Source: Salinarimonas soli (lineage in GTDB: Bacteria; Pseudomonadota; Alphaproteobacteria; Rhizobiales; Beijerinckiaceae). From it: 53,669 bases of DNA. Within the stretch, counting starts at the first letter, position 1. Each line of letters starts with the position of its first letter. Positions 38,363 to 48,457 of the stretch are shown here, piece after piece. The DNA is taken from contig NZ_VUOA01000029.1 in NCBI RefSeq assembly GCF_008386575.1, forward strand, positions 1-53,669. Direction: 5' to 3'. A program made the translations under genes and the position numbers. The notes beneath the pieces were generated by a model. It searched no databases and was not told where the DNA came from. It saw nothing but the letters and a program-made list of their open reading frames with translations.

Positions 38363-39322
38363 TCACGAGGTCGCGCGCTCGCCCCGGCCGTAGACCAGCA
38401 GCATGACGATGATCACGCCGCCATAGATCACCTGGCGGCCCGCCTCGGGCATCTGCATGATCGAGAGCACGGAATTGAGCAGCACGATGAGGATCACCCC
38501 CACCACCGTGCCCATGTAGCGGCCCCGTCCGCCGAGGATGTGCGTGCCGCCGATCACCACCGCGGCGATGGCGGGCAGCACGTAGGCGTCGCCCATGCCC
38601 TGGAAAGCCTTGGTCGAGTAGCCCGCCAGCATCACGCCCGCGAGCGCCGCGAACAGCGAGCACAGGACGAAGGCGAGGCAGGTGACGCGCCGGGTCGGGA
38701 TGCCCGACAGGTACGCCGCCGCCTCCCGGTTGCCGATGGCGTAGAGCGAGCGCCCGAAGGCCGTGCGGGTGAGGATCACGCCGATGGCAAGCGACACCGC
38801 GACCCAGACCACGAGCGCCACGGGCACCCCCGACACCCGCTCGGCGCCGATGAAGCGCATGGCGTCGGTGGCGGCGGTCTGGGGGGCGAAGCCGCCCGTC
38901 TGGGCCACCATGAGCCCCCGCAGCACCGCGTTGACGCCGAGGGTGAAGATCATGGACGGCACGCGCAGGTAGGCCACGCCGATCCCGTTGAGGAGGCCCA
39001 CCGCGAGGCCGACGCCGAGCCCCGCGGGGATCGCCCACGGGCCTCCCACCGCCGTGGCGGTCATGGCGGCGGCGGTGAGCGTCCAGGCCACCGACAGGTC
39101 GATGTGGCCGATCAGGATCACGAGCATCATCCCGGCCGCGACGAGGCCCAGGAAGGCGCCCGTCTGGAGCTGCTGGATGAGGTAGGCCGGCGAGAGCAGC
39201 GTCGCGGCGCCTTGCGTCGCGAGCGTGTAGATCGTCCCCACCCCGAGGATGACGAGGATGAACCCCGCCGCGATGAGGATCGGCTTGGTGTCGGGACGGA
39301 TCTGGACCGTCAGGGCGTTCAT
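38363..39322 (-). CDS. Sugar ABC transporter permease 2 (RbsC/YjfF type)
   Basis: This 319-residue inner-membrane permease of the CUT2 family has about eight to ten helices and the conserved loop PAIAAVVIGGTHILGGRGRYMGT near residues 225-250 that contacts the ATPase. It is the last gene of the operon. Its ATG overlaps the stop of permease 1 by 4 bp (ATGA), so the two permeases are probably made in equal amounts and form a heterodimeric channel. Such two-permease CUT2 systems include the YtfT-YjfF galactofuranose importer; the substrate here is unknown. Confidence 0.93.
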   Translation of the reverse strand: MNALTVQIRPDTKPILIAAGFILVILGVGTIYTLATQGAATLLSPAYLIQQLQTGAFLGLVAAGMMLVILIGHIDLSVAWTLTAAAMTATAVGGPWAIPAGLGVGLAVGLLNGIGVAYLRVPSMIFTLGVNAVLRGLMVAQTGGFAPQTAATDAMRFIGAERVSGVPVALVVWVAVSLAIGVILTRTAFGRSLYAIGNREAAAYLSGIPTRRVTCLAFVLCSLFAALAGVMLAGYSTKAFQGMGDAYVLPAIAAVVIGGTHILGGRGRYMGTVVGVILIVLLNSVLSIMQMPEAGRQVIYGGVIIVMLLVYGRGERATS

Positions 39323-40411
39323 CGAAACAGCTCCAGGCGGTTCTTGGCCCGCAGGGCGCGCAGGGCCCCGAGGCTCACGGCGGCCAGCAGCACCAGGCCC
39401 TCGACGAGGGGCTGGAGCAGGGGCGGCACGTCGAAGATGCGGAAGTTGAAGGAGATGGCGCGCAGCACGAGCGCCCCCACCACCGAGGCGATCGCCCCGC
39501 CGGTGCCGCCGAGCAGGGACGTGCCGCCGATCACCACCGCCGCGATGGAGTTGAGCGTGTAGGTGCTCGCCTGGGGGATGTCGGCGTTGCCCGTGGAGGT
39601 CTGGATCGCGAGGAACAGCCCGCCGGCGCCCGCGAAGAAGCCCGCCAGGGTGAAGGCCGCGAGCTTCGCCCGGGCGATGGGCAGGCCCGACATGTAGGCC
39701 GCGCCCTCCGCCGAGCCGATGGCGTAGATCGTGCGCCCGGTGAGGGTCCGCCGGAACGGCACCCAGACGAGGAGCGCGAAGGCGGAGAGCACGAGGAGCG
39801 GCACGGGGATCCAGGCGACGGGCTGGAACCAGGCCGCCTTGCCGTCCTCGAACAGGCCGTAGGTCTCGGCGAAGTCGGACAGGGCATTGGTCATGGCCCA
39901 GGACAGGTCCGCGTCGATCTTGCCGCCGGGCTTGGGGCGCAGGAAGAGCGCGAGCCCCATGGCGATCGCGCCCGAGGCGAGCGTCGCGATAATGGGCTGG
40001 ATGCGGCCATAGACCACGATGCAGCCGTTGACGAAGCCGAAGGCGGCGCCCGCCCCGAGGCAGGCCGCGATCCCTAAGGCGATCTGGGCGGGCGAGCCCG
40101 CGACGAGGTGGCTCGCGAGGCAGTTCACGAGGGTCATCACGGCGCCCACCGACAGGTCGAGGCCGCCCAGGAGGACGGGCACGGTCTGGGCCATGGCGAG
40201 CAGCGAGAGGGTCAGGATCTCGTTGGCGTTCTGGATCAGCACCTGGGTGCTGAAGCCGCGCGGGTGGTAGAGGTTGTAGAGCCCGTAGAACAGCACGAAG
40301 AGCGCCACGGCGCCGAGAAGCCCCGCGTTCTGGCGCAGGCGAAGGCGCAGGTCGCCCGACCCCGCGGGGCGGGCGCTCGCGCGGGCGGGGGCGGTGTCGG
40401 CGGTGATCGCG

Positions 40412-40419
<8 letters not shown>
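39319..40419 (-). CDS. Sugar ABC transporter permease 1 (RbsC/YtfT type)
   Basis: This 366-residue CUT2-family inner-membrane permease is hydrophobic after about 45 residues (LGAVALFVLFYGLYNLYHPRG), with the family loop TLNSIAAVVIGGTSLLGGTGGA. LSLLAMAQTVPVLLGGLDLSVGAVM is the usual CUT2 helix containing GG(x)DLSVG. The start at 40419 overlaps the ATPase stop by 8 bp. The upstream open frame is shadow. It works with permease 2 and the ATPase to import a pentose, hexose or polyol. Confidence 0.93.
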
Positions 40420-41926
<1,507 letters not shown>

Positions 41927-41949
41927 CGGGGCTCCGGGGGAGTGCAACG

Positions 41950-42140
41950 CCTCTCCCCGCGTGCGGGGAGAGGGCCGAAGCCCCCTTGACCGGGGGCTGA
42001 GGCGAGCGCGGCAGCGCGACGGTGAGGGGCCTCGCAGGTGGAGGCTCCCGCGGATGGGCCCCCTCACCCTCGCGGCCTCGCCGCTTGCGACGCCCGCCGG
42101 TCCGCGGGCGTCGCCCTCTCCCCGCAGGGCGGGGAGAGGG
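41950..42140. repeat. Compound palindromic repeat in the sugar ABC operon
   Basis: Two hairpins of the same family bracket the stretch: CCTCTCCCCGC (41950-41960) pairs with GCGGGGAGAGG (41963-41973), and CCCTCTCCCCGC (42114-42125) pairs with GCGGGGAGAGGG (42129-42140). Between them are CCCCCTCACCCTCGCGGCC-type sequence and several GC hairpins. It lies between the binding-protein and ATPase genes, where it could stabilise the binding-protein message. A single hairpin of the family is at 936-963. Confidence 0.75.
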
Positions 42141-42147
42141 GATGGGC

Positions 42148-43281
42148 TCACTGCGTGTTCTTGGCGTCCTTGCCCATGATCTCGGGCGCCGAGATGTTCA
42201 CGCCGCAGGCCGGGAAGGCGTTGGCGGCGAAGAAGTTGTCGGTGAGGTCGGGCCAGAAGTTCTCGCCCGCCTTCAGCGTCGTGTAGTCGACCACGGGGAT
42301 CGGCACGGAGATGAGCTGGGGCATGGCGTTGCCCTCCAGCGCCGAGAGCGCCGCCTTCATGGAGATCGCCACGAGGCCCGGCGATTGGCCGTAGGAGAGA
42401 CCCTTCAGGCCATCATTCGCGTGCTTGGCGATGAGCTTGCGGTAGCCGTTCTCCGCCTCGCCCGCCATGGGGACGAAGGGGTGCTTGGCATCCATCATGG
42501 CGCGCACCGTGCCCGTGGAGCCGCCCTGCGTGAACACGGCTTCGAATTTGCCGTGGACGGCGAGCGCGTCGGCGGTGGCCTTCTGGGCCGTGCCGTCGTC
42601 CCAGTTGCCCACGATCTCGACGATCTGCATCTTGGCGGCTTCCTTGCCCATCACCTCGCGGAAGCCGAGGTGCCGGTCGCGGTCGACGGAGTTGCCGGGC
42701 AGGCCGCGCACCTCGAGGACCTTGCCCTCGCGCTTGGAGCCGAGCTCCTTGAGGATGTGGCGGGCGGAGAGGCGGCCGATCTCGAGCTGGTCCTCGTTGA
42801 CCTGCATCACCTTGTCGGTGTCGAGCACGTTGTCGAAGGGCACCACGACGACGTTGTTGCGGTCGGCGAGCCGGATGACGCGGTCGAAGCCGTCGGGGGC
42901 CACCGCGATGGTGATGATGGCGTCGTAGCCCTGGTTGATGAAGTCCTCCATCGCGCCGAGCTGGGCCGCGACGTCGGTGCCCGTGGAGACGACCTTCAGC
43001 TCCTTGATCTTCTCCTTCATGCCGGCCTGCTCGGCATAGGCCTTGGCGGTCTGGATCATCTGGATGCGCCAGGTGTTGCCCACGAAGCCGTTGACGATGG
43101 CGATCCGGTAGGGTCCGGGCTTCTTCGCCCACTGCATGTGCTTGGTCTCGCCGCTCCAGGGCTTGAAGCAGCCGGGCTCGGCGCCCGGCCCGGAGACGAC
43201 CTTGGGCGCCGCGAGCGCCAGCGCCGTGGTGGAGAGGAAGCCGGCCAGTGCGAGGCCGATCAGCCGCGGGGTGTTCTTCAT
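42148..43281 (-). CDS. Sugar ABC transporter substrate-binding protein (Peripla_BP_4 type)
   Basis: This 377-residue periplasmic binding protein has a Sec signal (RLIGLALAGFLSTTALALAA) and type-I fold markers (YRIAIVNGFVGNTWRIQMIQ, GYDAIITIAVAPDGFDRVIR, RGLPGNSVDRDRHLGF, FEAVFTQGGSTGTVRAM). It delivers a sugar to the CUT2 channel. It is the first gene of the operon and is divergent from the SMP-30/gluconolactonase gene, with 218 bp between starts, which suggests that the imported compound is an aldose or lactone precursor. The ligand specificity is not readable from sequence. Confidence 0.93.
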   Translation of the reverse strand: MKNTPRLIGLALAGFLSTTALALAAPKVVSGPGAEPGCFKPWSGETKHMQWAKKPGPYRIAIVNGFVGNTWRIQMIQTAKAYAEQAGMKEKIKELKVVSTGTDVAAQLGAMEDFINQGYDAIITIAVAPDGFDRVIRLADRNNVVVVPFDNVLDTDKVMQVNEDQLEIGRLSARHILKELGSKREGKVLEVRGLPGNSVDRDRHLGFREVMGKEAAKMQIVEIVGNWDDGTAQKATADALAVHGKFEAVFTQGGSTGTVRAMMDAKHPFVPMAGEAENGYRKLIAKHANDGLKGLSYGQSPGLVAISMKAALSALEGNAMPQLISVPIPVVDYTTLKAGENFWPDLTDNFFAANAFPACGVNISAPEIMGKDAKNTQ

Positions 43282-43418
43282 CGGTGGTGATCCTTCCCTG
43301 ACATCCGTTAGGAAGCCCGTCTTGAGCAGGCTTGCGGCGAGTGTTGCAGCGCCCCCGGGCGGCAGGCAAGCGCGAAGTTTGTGCGCCGGCTTAGGCTTGC
43401 GCCTCTCTGCACAGCCCG

Positions 43419-43447
43419 TTGACACCGCCCCGGCTCCGGTCTTGTGA
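43419..43447 (+). promoter_or_regulatory. Putative promoter of the gluconolactonase-family gene
   Basis: TTGACA (43419-43424), a 17-bp spacer and TTGTGA (43442-43447) lie about 50 bp upstream of the ATG at 43500. The -35 is ideal and the -10 weak, which would fit an activated or repressed promoter. No clear operator palindrome was identified in the 43282-43499 gap. Confidence 0.4.
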
Positions 43448-43499
43448 TGGCGGGGCCGCCGGCGCAGGCTCCCAGCGAATCCGGCGAGGAGGGACGGCC

Positions 43500-44411
43500 A
43501 TGGACCCGGTGCGCGAGATCCTCGACGAGCGTTTCACCCGCCTCGTCAACTCGAACGCGCGCCTCGACCTCTTGCACACGGGCTGCCGATGGGCGGAGGG
43601 GCCCGTCTACGTCCCGGCCTGGCGCTCGCTCATCTGGAGCGACATCCCCAACGACCGCATGCTGCGCTACGACGAGGCGACGGGAGCCGTGGGCGTGTTC
43701 CGGGAGCCCGCGGGCCATTCCAACGGCAACACCCTCGACCGCCAGGGCCGCCTCGTCTCCTGCGAGCACGGCAACCGGCGGGTGTCGCGCACGGAGCCCG
43801 ACGGCTCCATCACGGTGCTCGCCGACCGCTTCGAGGGACGGCGCCTCAACAGCCCCAACGACGTGGTGGTGCGCTCCGACGGCACCATCTTCTTCACCGA
43901 CCCCGCCTACGGCATCGACAGCGACTACGAGGGCCACAAGGCGGAGAGCGAGATCGGCGCCTGCCACCTCTACCGGATCGATCCCCGCTCGGGGGCTTTG
44001 TCGATCGCGGCGGACGACTTCGTGCGCCCCAACGGGCTGGCCTTCTCCCCCGACGAGCGCATCCTCTACGTCGCCGACACGGGCGCCACCCACGTGACCG
44101 ACGGCCCGCGCCATATCCGCCGCTTCGCGGTGGCCGAGGACGGGCGGCTTAACGGAGGCGAGGTCTTCGCGGTCTGCACGGCGGGGCTGTTCGACGGCTT
44201 TCGCCTCGACACGGACGGGCGGATCTGGACCAGCGCCGGCGACGGGGTGCATTGCTACGATCCCGACGGCACCCTCATCGGCAAGGTGCTCGTGCCGGAG
44301 GTGGTGGCGAACGTGGCGTTCGGCGGCCCGAAGCGCCACCGGCTCTACATTTGCGCCACGACGTCGCTCTACGCGATCTATCTCACGGTGAACGGCGTCA
44401 AGACCGTGTGA
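43500..44411 (+). CDS. SMP-30/gluconolactonase-family protein
   Basis: This 303-residue six-bladed beta-propeller hydrolase shows the motifs CRWAEGPVYVPAWRSLIWSD, LNSPNDVVVRSDGTIFFTDP, RPNGLAFSPDERILYVADTG and DGFRLDTDGRIWTSAGDGVH. These carry the Glu, Asn and Asp that bind the catalytic divalent metal in gluconolactonases (Glu in the first, Asn in SPND and RPNG, Asp in DGFRLD). It would open a sugar lactone to the acid. The divergent arrangement with a sugar ABC operon supports a shared catabolic role. It is cytoplasmic (no signal). The exact sugar is unknown. Confidence 0.92.
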   Translation: MDPVREILDERFTRLVNSNARLDLLHTGCRWAEGPVYVPAWRSLIWSDIPNDRMLRYDEATGAVGVFREPAGHSNGNTLDRQGRLVSCEHGNRRVSRTEPDGSITVLADRFEGRRLNSPNDVVVRSDGTIFFTDPAYGIDSDYEGHKAESEIGACHLYRIDPRSGALSIAADDFVRPNGLAFSPDERILYVADTGATHVTDGPRHIRRFAVAEDGRLNGGEVFAVCTAGLFDGFRLDTDGRIWTSAGDGVHCYDPDGTLIGKVLVPEVVANVAFGGPKRHRLYICATTSLYAIYLTVNGVKTV

Positions 44412-44469
44412 GCCGCCAGGGGGCGGGACCGCCCGACCGTTCGGGCGAGGCAGAAGGCTATGAGGCGCG

Positions 44470-44718
44470 ATGCCCCGCTATTTCTTTCATCTGGATTGCA
44501 ACGGCACCGCCGTGCCCGACGGCACGGGCATGGAGTTCCAGGACGCGGACCAGGCCTGGGAGGCGACGCAGAAGACCGCGCGCGAGCTCATGCTCACCGA
44601 GCCCGAGCCCGGCGTGAACTGGCTCACCTGCGCCTTCGTGGTGATGGACGAGGCGGGGGAGACCGTGTTCGAGTTCCCCTTCAGCGAGGCGATCGAGGTG
44701 CCGCCCCGGCCCAATTGA
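44470..44718 (+). CDS. Small DUF6894-type protein
   Basis: This 82-residue acidic protein has the PRYFFHLDCNGTAVPDGTGMEF opening and the DADQAWEATQKTARELM helix typical of the small alphaproteobacterial DUF6894 family, plus WLTCAFVVMDEAGETVFEFPFSEA as the C-terminal strands. The family is often multi-copy and of unknown function. It lies 58 bp after the lactonase gene on the same strand and might be read through from it. Confidence 0.85.
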   Translation: MPRYFFHLDCNGTAVPDGTGMEFQDADQAWEATQKTARELMLTEPEPGVNWLTCAFVVMDEAGETVFEFPFSEAIEVPPRPN

Positions 44719-44764
44719 GGGCGCGCCTCGCATCGGCGGACCGGCGGCAGGAGGACCAAGGCGC

Positions 44765-45256
44765 ATGAGCGGGCACGACCACGACCATCACGGGGAAGAC
44801 CACTGGCGCCACCACGGCGTCCAGGTGGTGAAGGGCGACCGGCTCGACCCGAACACGGCCCAGACCCCGGGCATGTTCCGCCAGGCCGCCATCAACCATG
44901 CCCGGGTCGGGGCGCAGAAGATCTGGGCCGGCACGGTCTCGATCCAGCCCGACGCCAAGACCGGCGTCCACCATCACGGCGAGCTGGAGAGCGTGATCTA
45001 CGTGGTGCGCGGCCGGGCTCGGATGCGCTGGGGCGAGCGGCTCGAATATGTCGCCGAGGCGGGGCCCGGGGACTTCATCTACGTGCCGCCCTTCGTGCCC
45101 CACCAGGAGATCAACGCGAGCCCCGACGAGCCCCTCGAATGCGTCCTCGTGCGCTCCGACAACGAGGCGGTGGTGGTCAACATCACCGATGTCGACCCCG
45201 TCGAGGCGCCCAGCGAGGTCTACTGGATCGACCCGATCCATCGGAAGCCGGGCTGA
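44765..45256 (+). CDS. Cupin-domain protein with His-rich N-terminus
   Basis: This 163-residue single-domain cupin has metal-ligand candidates in TGVHHHGELESVIYVVRG (His-His-His-Glu motif 1) and FIYVPPFVPHQEINAS (motif 2 His). The N-terminus MSGHDHDHHGEDHWRHHG holds eight histidines and may bind metal. Small cupins of this type include dioxygenases and isomerases; the reaction is not evident. It is 46 bp downstream of the DUF6894 gene on the same strand and may share a transcript. A dispersed repeat copy begins 49 bp after its stop. Confidence 0.85.
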   Translation: MSGHDHDHHGEDHWRHHGVQVVKGDRLDPNTAQTPGMFRQAAINHARVGAQKIWAGTVSIQPDAKTGVHHHGELESVIYVVRGRARMRWGERLEYVAEAGPGDFIYVPPFVPHQEINASPDEPLECVLVRSDNEAVVVNITDVDPVEAPSEVYWIDPIHRKPG

Positions 45257-45304
45257 TACCGTAGGAGCTCGGAGGCAGGCTCGGAACCCCGGTCCCAACC
45301 CTCC

Positions 45305-45449
45305 CCTCATGCTGAGGAGGCCTACGTGGCAGGCCGTCTCGAAGCACGCAGGACGCTTCCACAGCCGTCGGGAGATCCCTGGAGCGCCCTTCGAGGCCCC
45401 GCGTTGCGGGGTACCTCAGAGCCTGCCCCCGCGAAGGCGGGGGACGAGG
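45305..45449. repeat. Dispersed palindromic repeat, copy 7 (interrupted by another palindrome)
   Basis: Same orientation as copies 1 and 2: CCTCATGCTGAGG at the left, GTCTCGAAGCACGCAGGACGC, CCACAGCCGTCGGGAGATCC, CCTTCGAGG, and a right end CCTCAG...GACGAGG split by a 23-bp insert at 45420-45442 (AGCCTGCCCCCGCGAAGGCGGGG), itself a hairpin. Removing the insert restores the consensus CCTCAGGACGAGG. It lies between the convergent cupin and GST genes. Confidence 0.85.
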
Positions 45450-45488
45450 GGGGATGGTGGGAGAAAGGCCCTCTTCGGCGCCGGCCTC

Positions 45489-46175
45489 TCAGGCGGCTCC
45501 GCCGGCGAGGTGGCCGAACATGATGCGCCGGGCCTCGTCGTCCCAGTCGGCCTTGAAGGTATAGCGCTCCTTCAGGGCGCCGGCGCGCGCGGCGGCCGGG
45601 CGGGCGTTCACCTCGTCGAGCATGCGCCTCACGTTGGGGAAGGCCGACCAGGCGTCGTCGCCCATGACGAAGGGCACCATGCGGGCCCAGCCCCACACCG
45701 CCATGTCGACGATGGTGTAGGTGTCGCCGAGCACGAAGCGCCGCTCCGCGAGGCGCGCGTCGAGCACCCCGTAATGGCGCCGCGCCTCGTAGGCGTAGCG
45801 GTTCTGGGCATAAGGCACGGGCTCGGGGGCGAAATGCCGGAAGTGGACGGCCTGCCCCGAGAAGGGGCCGATGCCTGTCGCCACGAACATGAGCCAGGAC
45901 AGGAGCTCGCCGCGCGCGGCGTCGCCGGCGGGGGGCAGGAAGCGGCCGGTCTTCTCGGCGAGATAGAGCAGGATGGCGTTCGAATCGAACACGACCGCGT
46001 CCCCGTCGACGATAGCGGGCACCTTGCCGTTGGGGTTGAGGGCGAGGAAATCGGGGGAGAACTGCTCGCCGCGCCGGGTATCGACCGGGTGGGCCTCGTA
46101 GGCGATCTCCGCCTCCTCGAGAAAAAGCGCCACCTTCATCGGATTGGGCGAGAGATTGAAGTAGAACCGGATCAT
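45489..46175 (-). CDS. Glutathione S-transferase (YfcG/YghU-like)
   Basis: This 228-residue protein has an N-terminal thioredoxin-like domain (MIRFYFNLSPNPMKVALFLEE, then NPNGKVPAIVDGDAVVFDSN) and a helical C-terminal domain (LLSWLMFVATGIGPFSGQAVHF). The N/S-P-N-P-M-K-V stretch, where Asn/Ser rather than Cys is near the thiolate, is typical of the nu-class YfcG/YghU disulfide-bond oxidoreductases. It likely acts in glutathione-dependent detoxification or disulfide reduction. The start is ATG 46175. It is divergent from the inositol-phosphatase-family gene with 92 bp between starts. Confidence 0.85.
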   Translation of the reverse strand: MIRFYFNLSPNPMKVALFLEEAEIAYEAHPVDTRRGEQFSPDFLALNPNGKVPAIVDGDAVVFDSNAILLYLAEKTGRFLPPAGDAARGELLSWLMFVATGIGPFSGQAVHFRHFAPEPVPYAQNRYAYEARRHYGVLDARLAERRFVLGDTYTIVDMAVWGWARMVPFVMGDDAWSAFPNVRRMLDEVNARPAAARAGALKERYTFKADWDDEARRIMFGHLAGGAA

Positions 46176-46267
46176 GAGCGCGCTCCGCCAGGGGAGCGCC
46201 ATATGGACGAGCGGGGCGGCGCAAGGCAAGGCCGGCCCTCGCCGAAGGACAGAATCGAGGAGCCCGC

Positions 46268-47137
46268 ATGCCGTTCACGAGGAAGGACGCCGCAACCCTG
46301 GTGGAGCTCATGCGGGAGGCGGCACGCACCGAGATCATGCCCCGCTTCCGCAATCTCGACGCCGGGTCGATCCGCGAGAAGACCTCGGGGCTCGATCTCG
46401 TCACGGACGCGGACGAGGGGGCGGAGCGGGCCATGGAGGCGGGCCTGCGGCGCGCCTTCCCGGGCTGCCTCGTGGTGGGCGAGGAGGGCGTGAGCGCCGA
46501 TCCCGGGCGCCTGCGCGGCCTGGGCGACGCGGATCTCGCCTTCATCCTCGACCCCGTGGACGGGACGCTCAACTTCGCCTCGGGGCTTCCCTTGTTCGGG
46601 GTGATGGCGGCGGCGCTGATCCGCGGCGAGATCGTGGGCGGGGTGATCCTCGACCCCGTCATGGACGACTGGGTGATGGCGGTGAGGGGCGAGGGGGCGT
46701 GGAGCGAGCGCCCGGACGGGCGCACGCGGGACCTGCGCGTGCGGGAGGCCGGCCCCGCGGGCGATCTCACGGGCAACGTCTCCTGGCGCTACCTGCCCGA
46801 GGCGGTGCGCGCGCCCGTCACGGGAGCCTATCCGGCCTTCGCGATGGTGACGGATTTCCGCTGCTCGGCCCACACCTACCGCCTGCTCGCGGCGGGGCAC
46901 CTGCATTTCGGGTTCTCGTCGAGCGTGAAGCCCTGGGACCATGCGCCGGGATGGCTCATCCACCGGGAGGCGGGCGGCTACACGGCGCATTTCGACGGCA
47001 CGCCCTACCGCCCGGTCCACGAGGGCGGCGGCCTCATCAGCGCGCCCGACGAGGCGACATTCCGGACGGTGCGCGACGTGCTCCTCGGGGGCGCGCCGCA
47101 GGAGGCGATCCCCCGGCCGGTCGAGCCGGGCGCCTGA
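46268..47137 (+). CDS. Inositol monophosphatase-family protein
   Basis: This 289-residue metal-dependent phosphatase of the IMPase/FBPase superfamily has the metal-binding motifs EEG (VVGEEGVSADPG), DPVDGTLNFASG (the DPxDGTxNF signature) and the C-terminal WDHAPGWLIHREAGG (WDxAAG-type). Activity could be inositol-1-phosphate, histidinol-phosphate or nucleotide-phosphate hydrolysis; the family does not allow choice by eye. It is preceded by a GGAGCCCGC region with the start at 46268. It converges with the LysE gene with 9 bp between stops. Confidence 0.9.
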   Translation: MPFTRKDAATLVELMREAARTEIMPRFRNLDAGSIREKTSGLDLVTDADEGAERAMEAGLRRAFPGCLVVGEEGVSADPGRLRGLGDADLAFILDPVDGTLNFASGLPLFGVMAAALIRGEIVGGVILDPVMDDWVMAVRGEGAWSERPDGRTRDLRVREAGPAGDLTGNVSWRYLPEAVRAPVTGAYPAFAMVTDFRCSAHTYRLLAAGHLHFGFSSSVKPWDHAPGWLIHREAGGYTAHFDGTPYRPVHEGGGLISAPDEATFRTVRDVLLGGAPQEAIPRPVEPGA

Positions 47138-47146
47138 GCGCGCCGC

Positions 47147-47764
47147 TCAGCTCAAGGCGTTGGCGAGCATGAGGCTGCCGAGGACCGCGAGCATCAGGCC
47201 CGCGGCCTTGTTGACGAGGTTCAGGGCCCGCCCCGACACGCGCCCGCGCAGGACCGCCACGGCGGTGCTGAGGGCCAGGTACCAGCCCGCCACCCCGGTG
47301 AAGACGCCCCCGACGAGGAGAGGCGCCTCGACGAGGTCCTCCGCGGAGGTCAGGGCGGGGAAGGCGGCGAAGAACAGGACCACGGTGAGCGGGTTGGCGA
47401 AGCCGAAGGTCAGGGCGTCGCGGTAGGACCGGGTCGGACGGGCGGGGCCGCATGCGGCGGGACCGGCGAGGGTCACGTCCCGCCGAATCGCCCGGTAGGC
47501 GAACCAGAACAGGAGCACCGCCGACACCACGGCGAGCGCGCTCATCGCGGCGCCGCCGATCGCCGCGGGGCCGAAGCCCAGCACGGCGATGAGGCCGTAG
47601 GTCATCTGGACGGTGGCCGCCGCGAGCCCCGTGGCAAGCCCCGCCGCGAGGCCGAACGCGAGCGTCTGCTGGATGCACAGGATCCCCATGGGACCGATCG
47701 GGACCGCGACGGCGAGGCCGACCCCGATGCCGGCCAGGAACGTCGCGAGGGACACGTGAGTCAT
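47147..47764 (-). CDS. LysE-family amino acid exporter
   Basis: This 205-residue inner-membrane exporter of the LysE/RhtB superfamily has about six membrane helices. The N-terminal loop VAVPIGPMGILCIQQTLAFGLAAGLATGLAA contains the typical GPxxxxxxxxxxxxG region, and FGFANPLTVVLFFAAFP matches the NP motif of the family. It exports an amino acid or derivative. The ATG at 47764 is chosen because the first helix follows directly. A perfect 8-bp-stem hairpin lies upstream at 47835-47852 between this gene and the small secreted protein gene. It is probably a separate transcript. Confidence 0.88.
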   Translation of the reverse strand: MTHVSLATFLAGIGVGLAVAVPIGPMGILCIQQTLAFGLAAGLATGLAAATVQMTYGLIAVLGFGPAAIGGAAMSALAVVSAVLLFWFAYRAIRRDVTLAGPAACGPARPTRSYRDALTFGFANPLTVVLFFAAFPALTSAEDLVEAPLLVGGVFTGVAGWYLALSTAVAVLRGRVSGRALNLVNKAAGLMLAVLGSLMLANALS

Positions 47765-47834
47765 GGGGGAGCCTTGGGCAGCCGGCCGGGAGCCCCTGCC
47801 CGGGAGGTGCCCGCGCAGAGGAGGTTCGAGCGTC

Positions 47835-47852
47835 GACGGCGCGGGCGCCGTC
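47835..47852. terminator. GC hairpin between the secreted-protein and LysE genes
   Basis: GACGGCGC GG GCGCCGTC is a perfect 8-bp inverted repeat 17 bp past the stop of the small secreted-protein gene on the minus strand. It lacks a U-rich tract, so it may be a weak terminator or mRNA-stabilising structure. Confidence 0.35.
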
Positions 47853-47868
47853 GCGGGGAAGCGCGGGG

Positions 47869-48147
47869 CTAGCGCGCGGCGGCGGGCTGCATGTAGCCCA
47901 GGGTGCTCTTCTCGGCGTCGCTCGACGTCACGCCCACGGGGCGGGGGTCGCCGCGCGCCTCGCCGGCGATCGAGGCCGTCTGCGAGACCTCCACCGTCGC
48001 GCATCGCAAGCCGACGCTGTCCTTCTCGGCGGCGCCGCTGACGGCGCCGACCTGCGCGATCCGGGCATCGGCGCACTCGGCGAGGGCGGGCCCGCCCATG
48101 GCGAGAACGAGGGCGGTGGCGGCCAGAACGGCGGTGACGGGGCGCAT
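47869..48147 (-). CDS. Small secreted hypothetical protein
   Basis: This 92-residue protein has a clean signal peptide (MRPVTAVLAATALVLAMGGPALA, cleaved before ECADARIA). The mature 69 residues hold two cysteines (in ECAD and LRCAT) that could form a disulfide, and a flexible Ser/Ala-rich C-terminus (SDAEKSTLGYMQPAAAR). No family is recognised. It is preceded by a GAGGGAGAAG ribosome site. It probably forms its own transcript from the 310-bp gap upstream. Confidence 0.65.
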   Translation of the reverse strand: MRPVTAVLAATALVLAMGGPALAECADARIAQVGAVSGAAEKDSVGLRCATVEVSQTASIAGEARGDPRPVGVTSSDAEKSTLGYMQPAAAR

Positions 48148-48457
48148 GGTTCTTCTCCCTCGGGCTGTTTTATCGGTCAATGCAAGATCAGGATGCGGTC
48201 GACAGGACGCAAACAAGGTTCCGAAGACCCGGCGCACGGCGCGCGGAGGCTTCAGGCCCAATAGACAGGACGCGGACGCGTGTCTTGAACCGACACACGA
48301 CAGCATGGGACCGCACCCGCATCGGTCTCGTTGCGATTCGATGCGATGGCGGCGCCAGCCGACGATCGAGAATGCTCGCCTCTGCCTGATCCGTCCTCCG
48401 CCATTTGGCGGGGGCGTTTCAAATTTTGATGGTCGGATGCGCTGACGGCGCGCGCGA
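48148..48457. other. 310-bp gap between luxR and the small secreted-protein gene
   Basis: No convincing gene is seen. It contains two direct copies of GACAGGACGC (48201-48210 and 48264-48273), a longer imperfect palindrome around the second (AGACA...TGTCT), and a CCGCC-ATTT-GGCGG hairpin near 48400 that lies downstream of the luxR stop. The region is less GC-rich than the surroundings. The repeated decamer is the only hint of a regulatory site. Confidence 0.4.

Noticed and set aside
48201-48273. Pair of GACAGGACGC repeats as an attachment site
   Set aside because: No integrase or duplication at a tRNA is nearby. The spacing fits a regulatory direct repeat at most.
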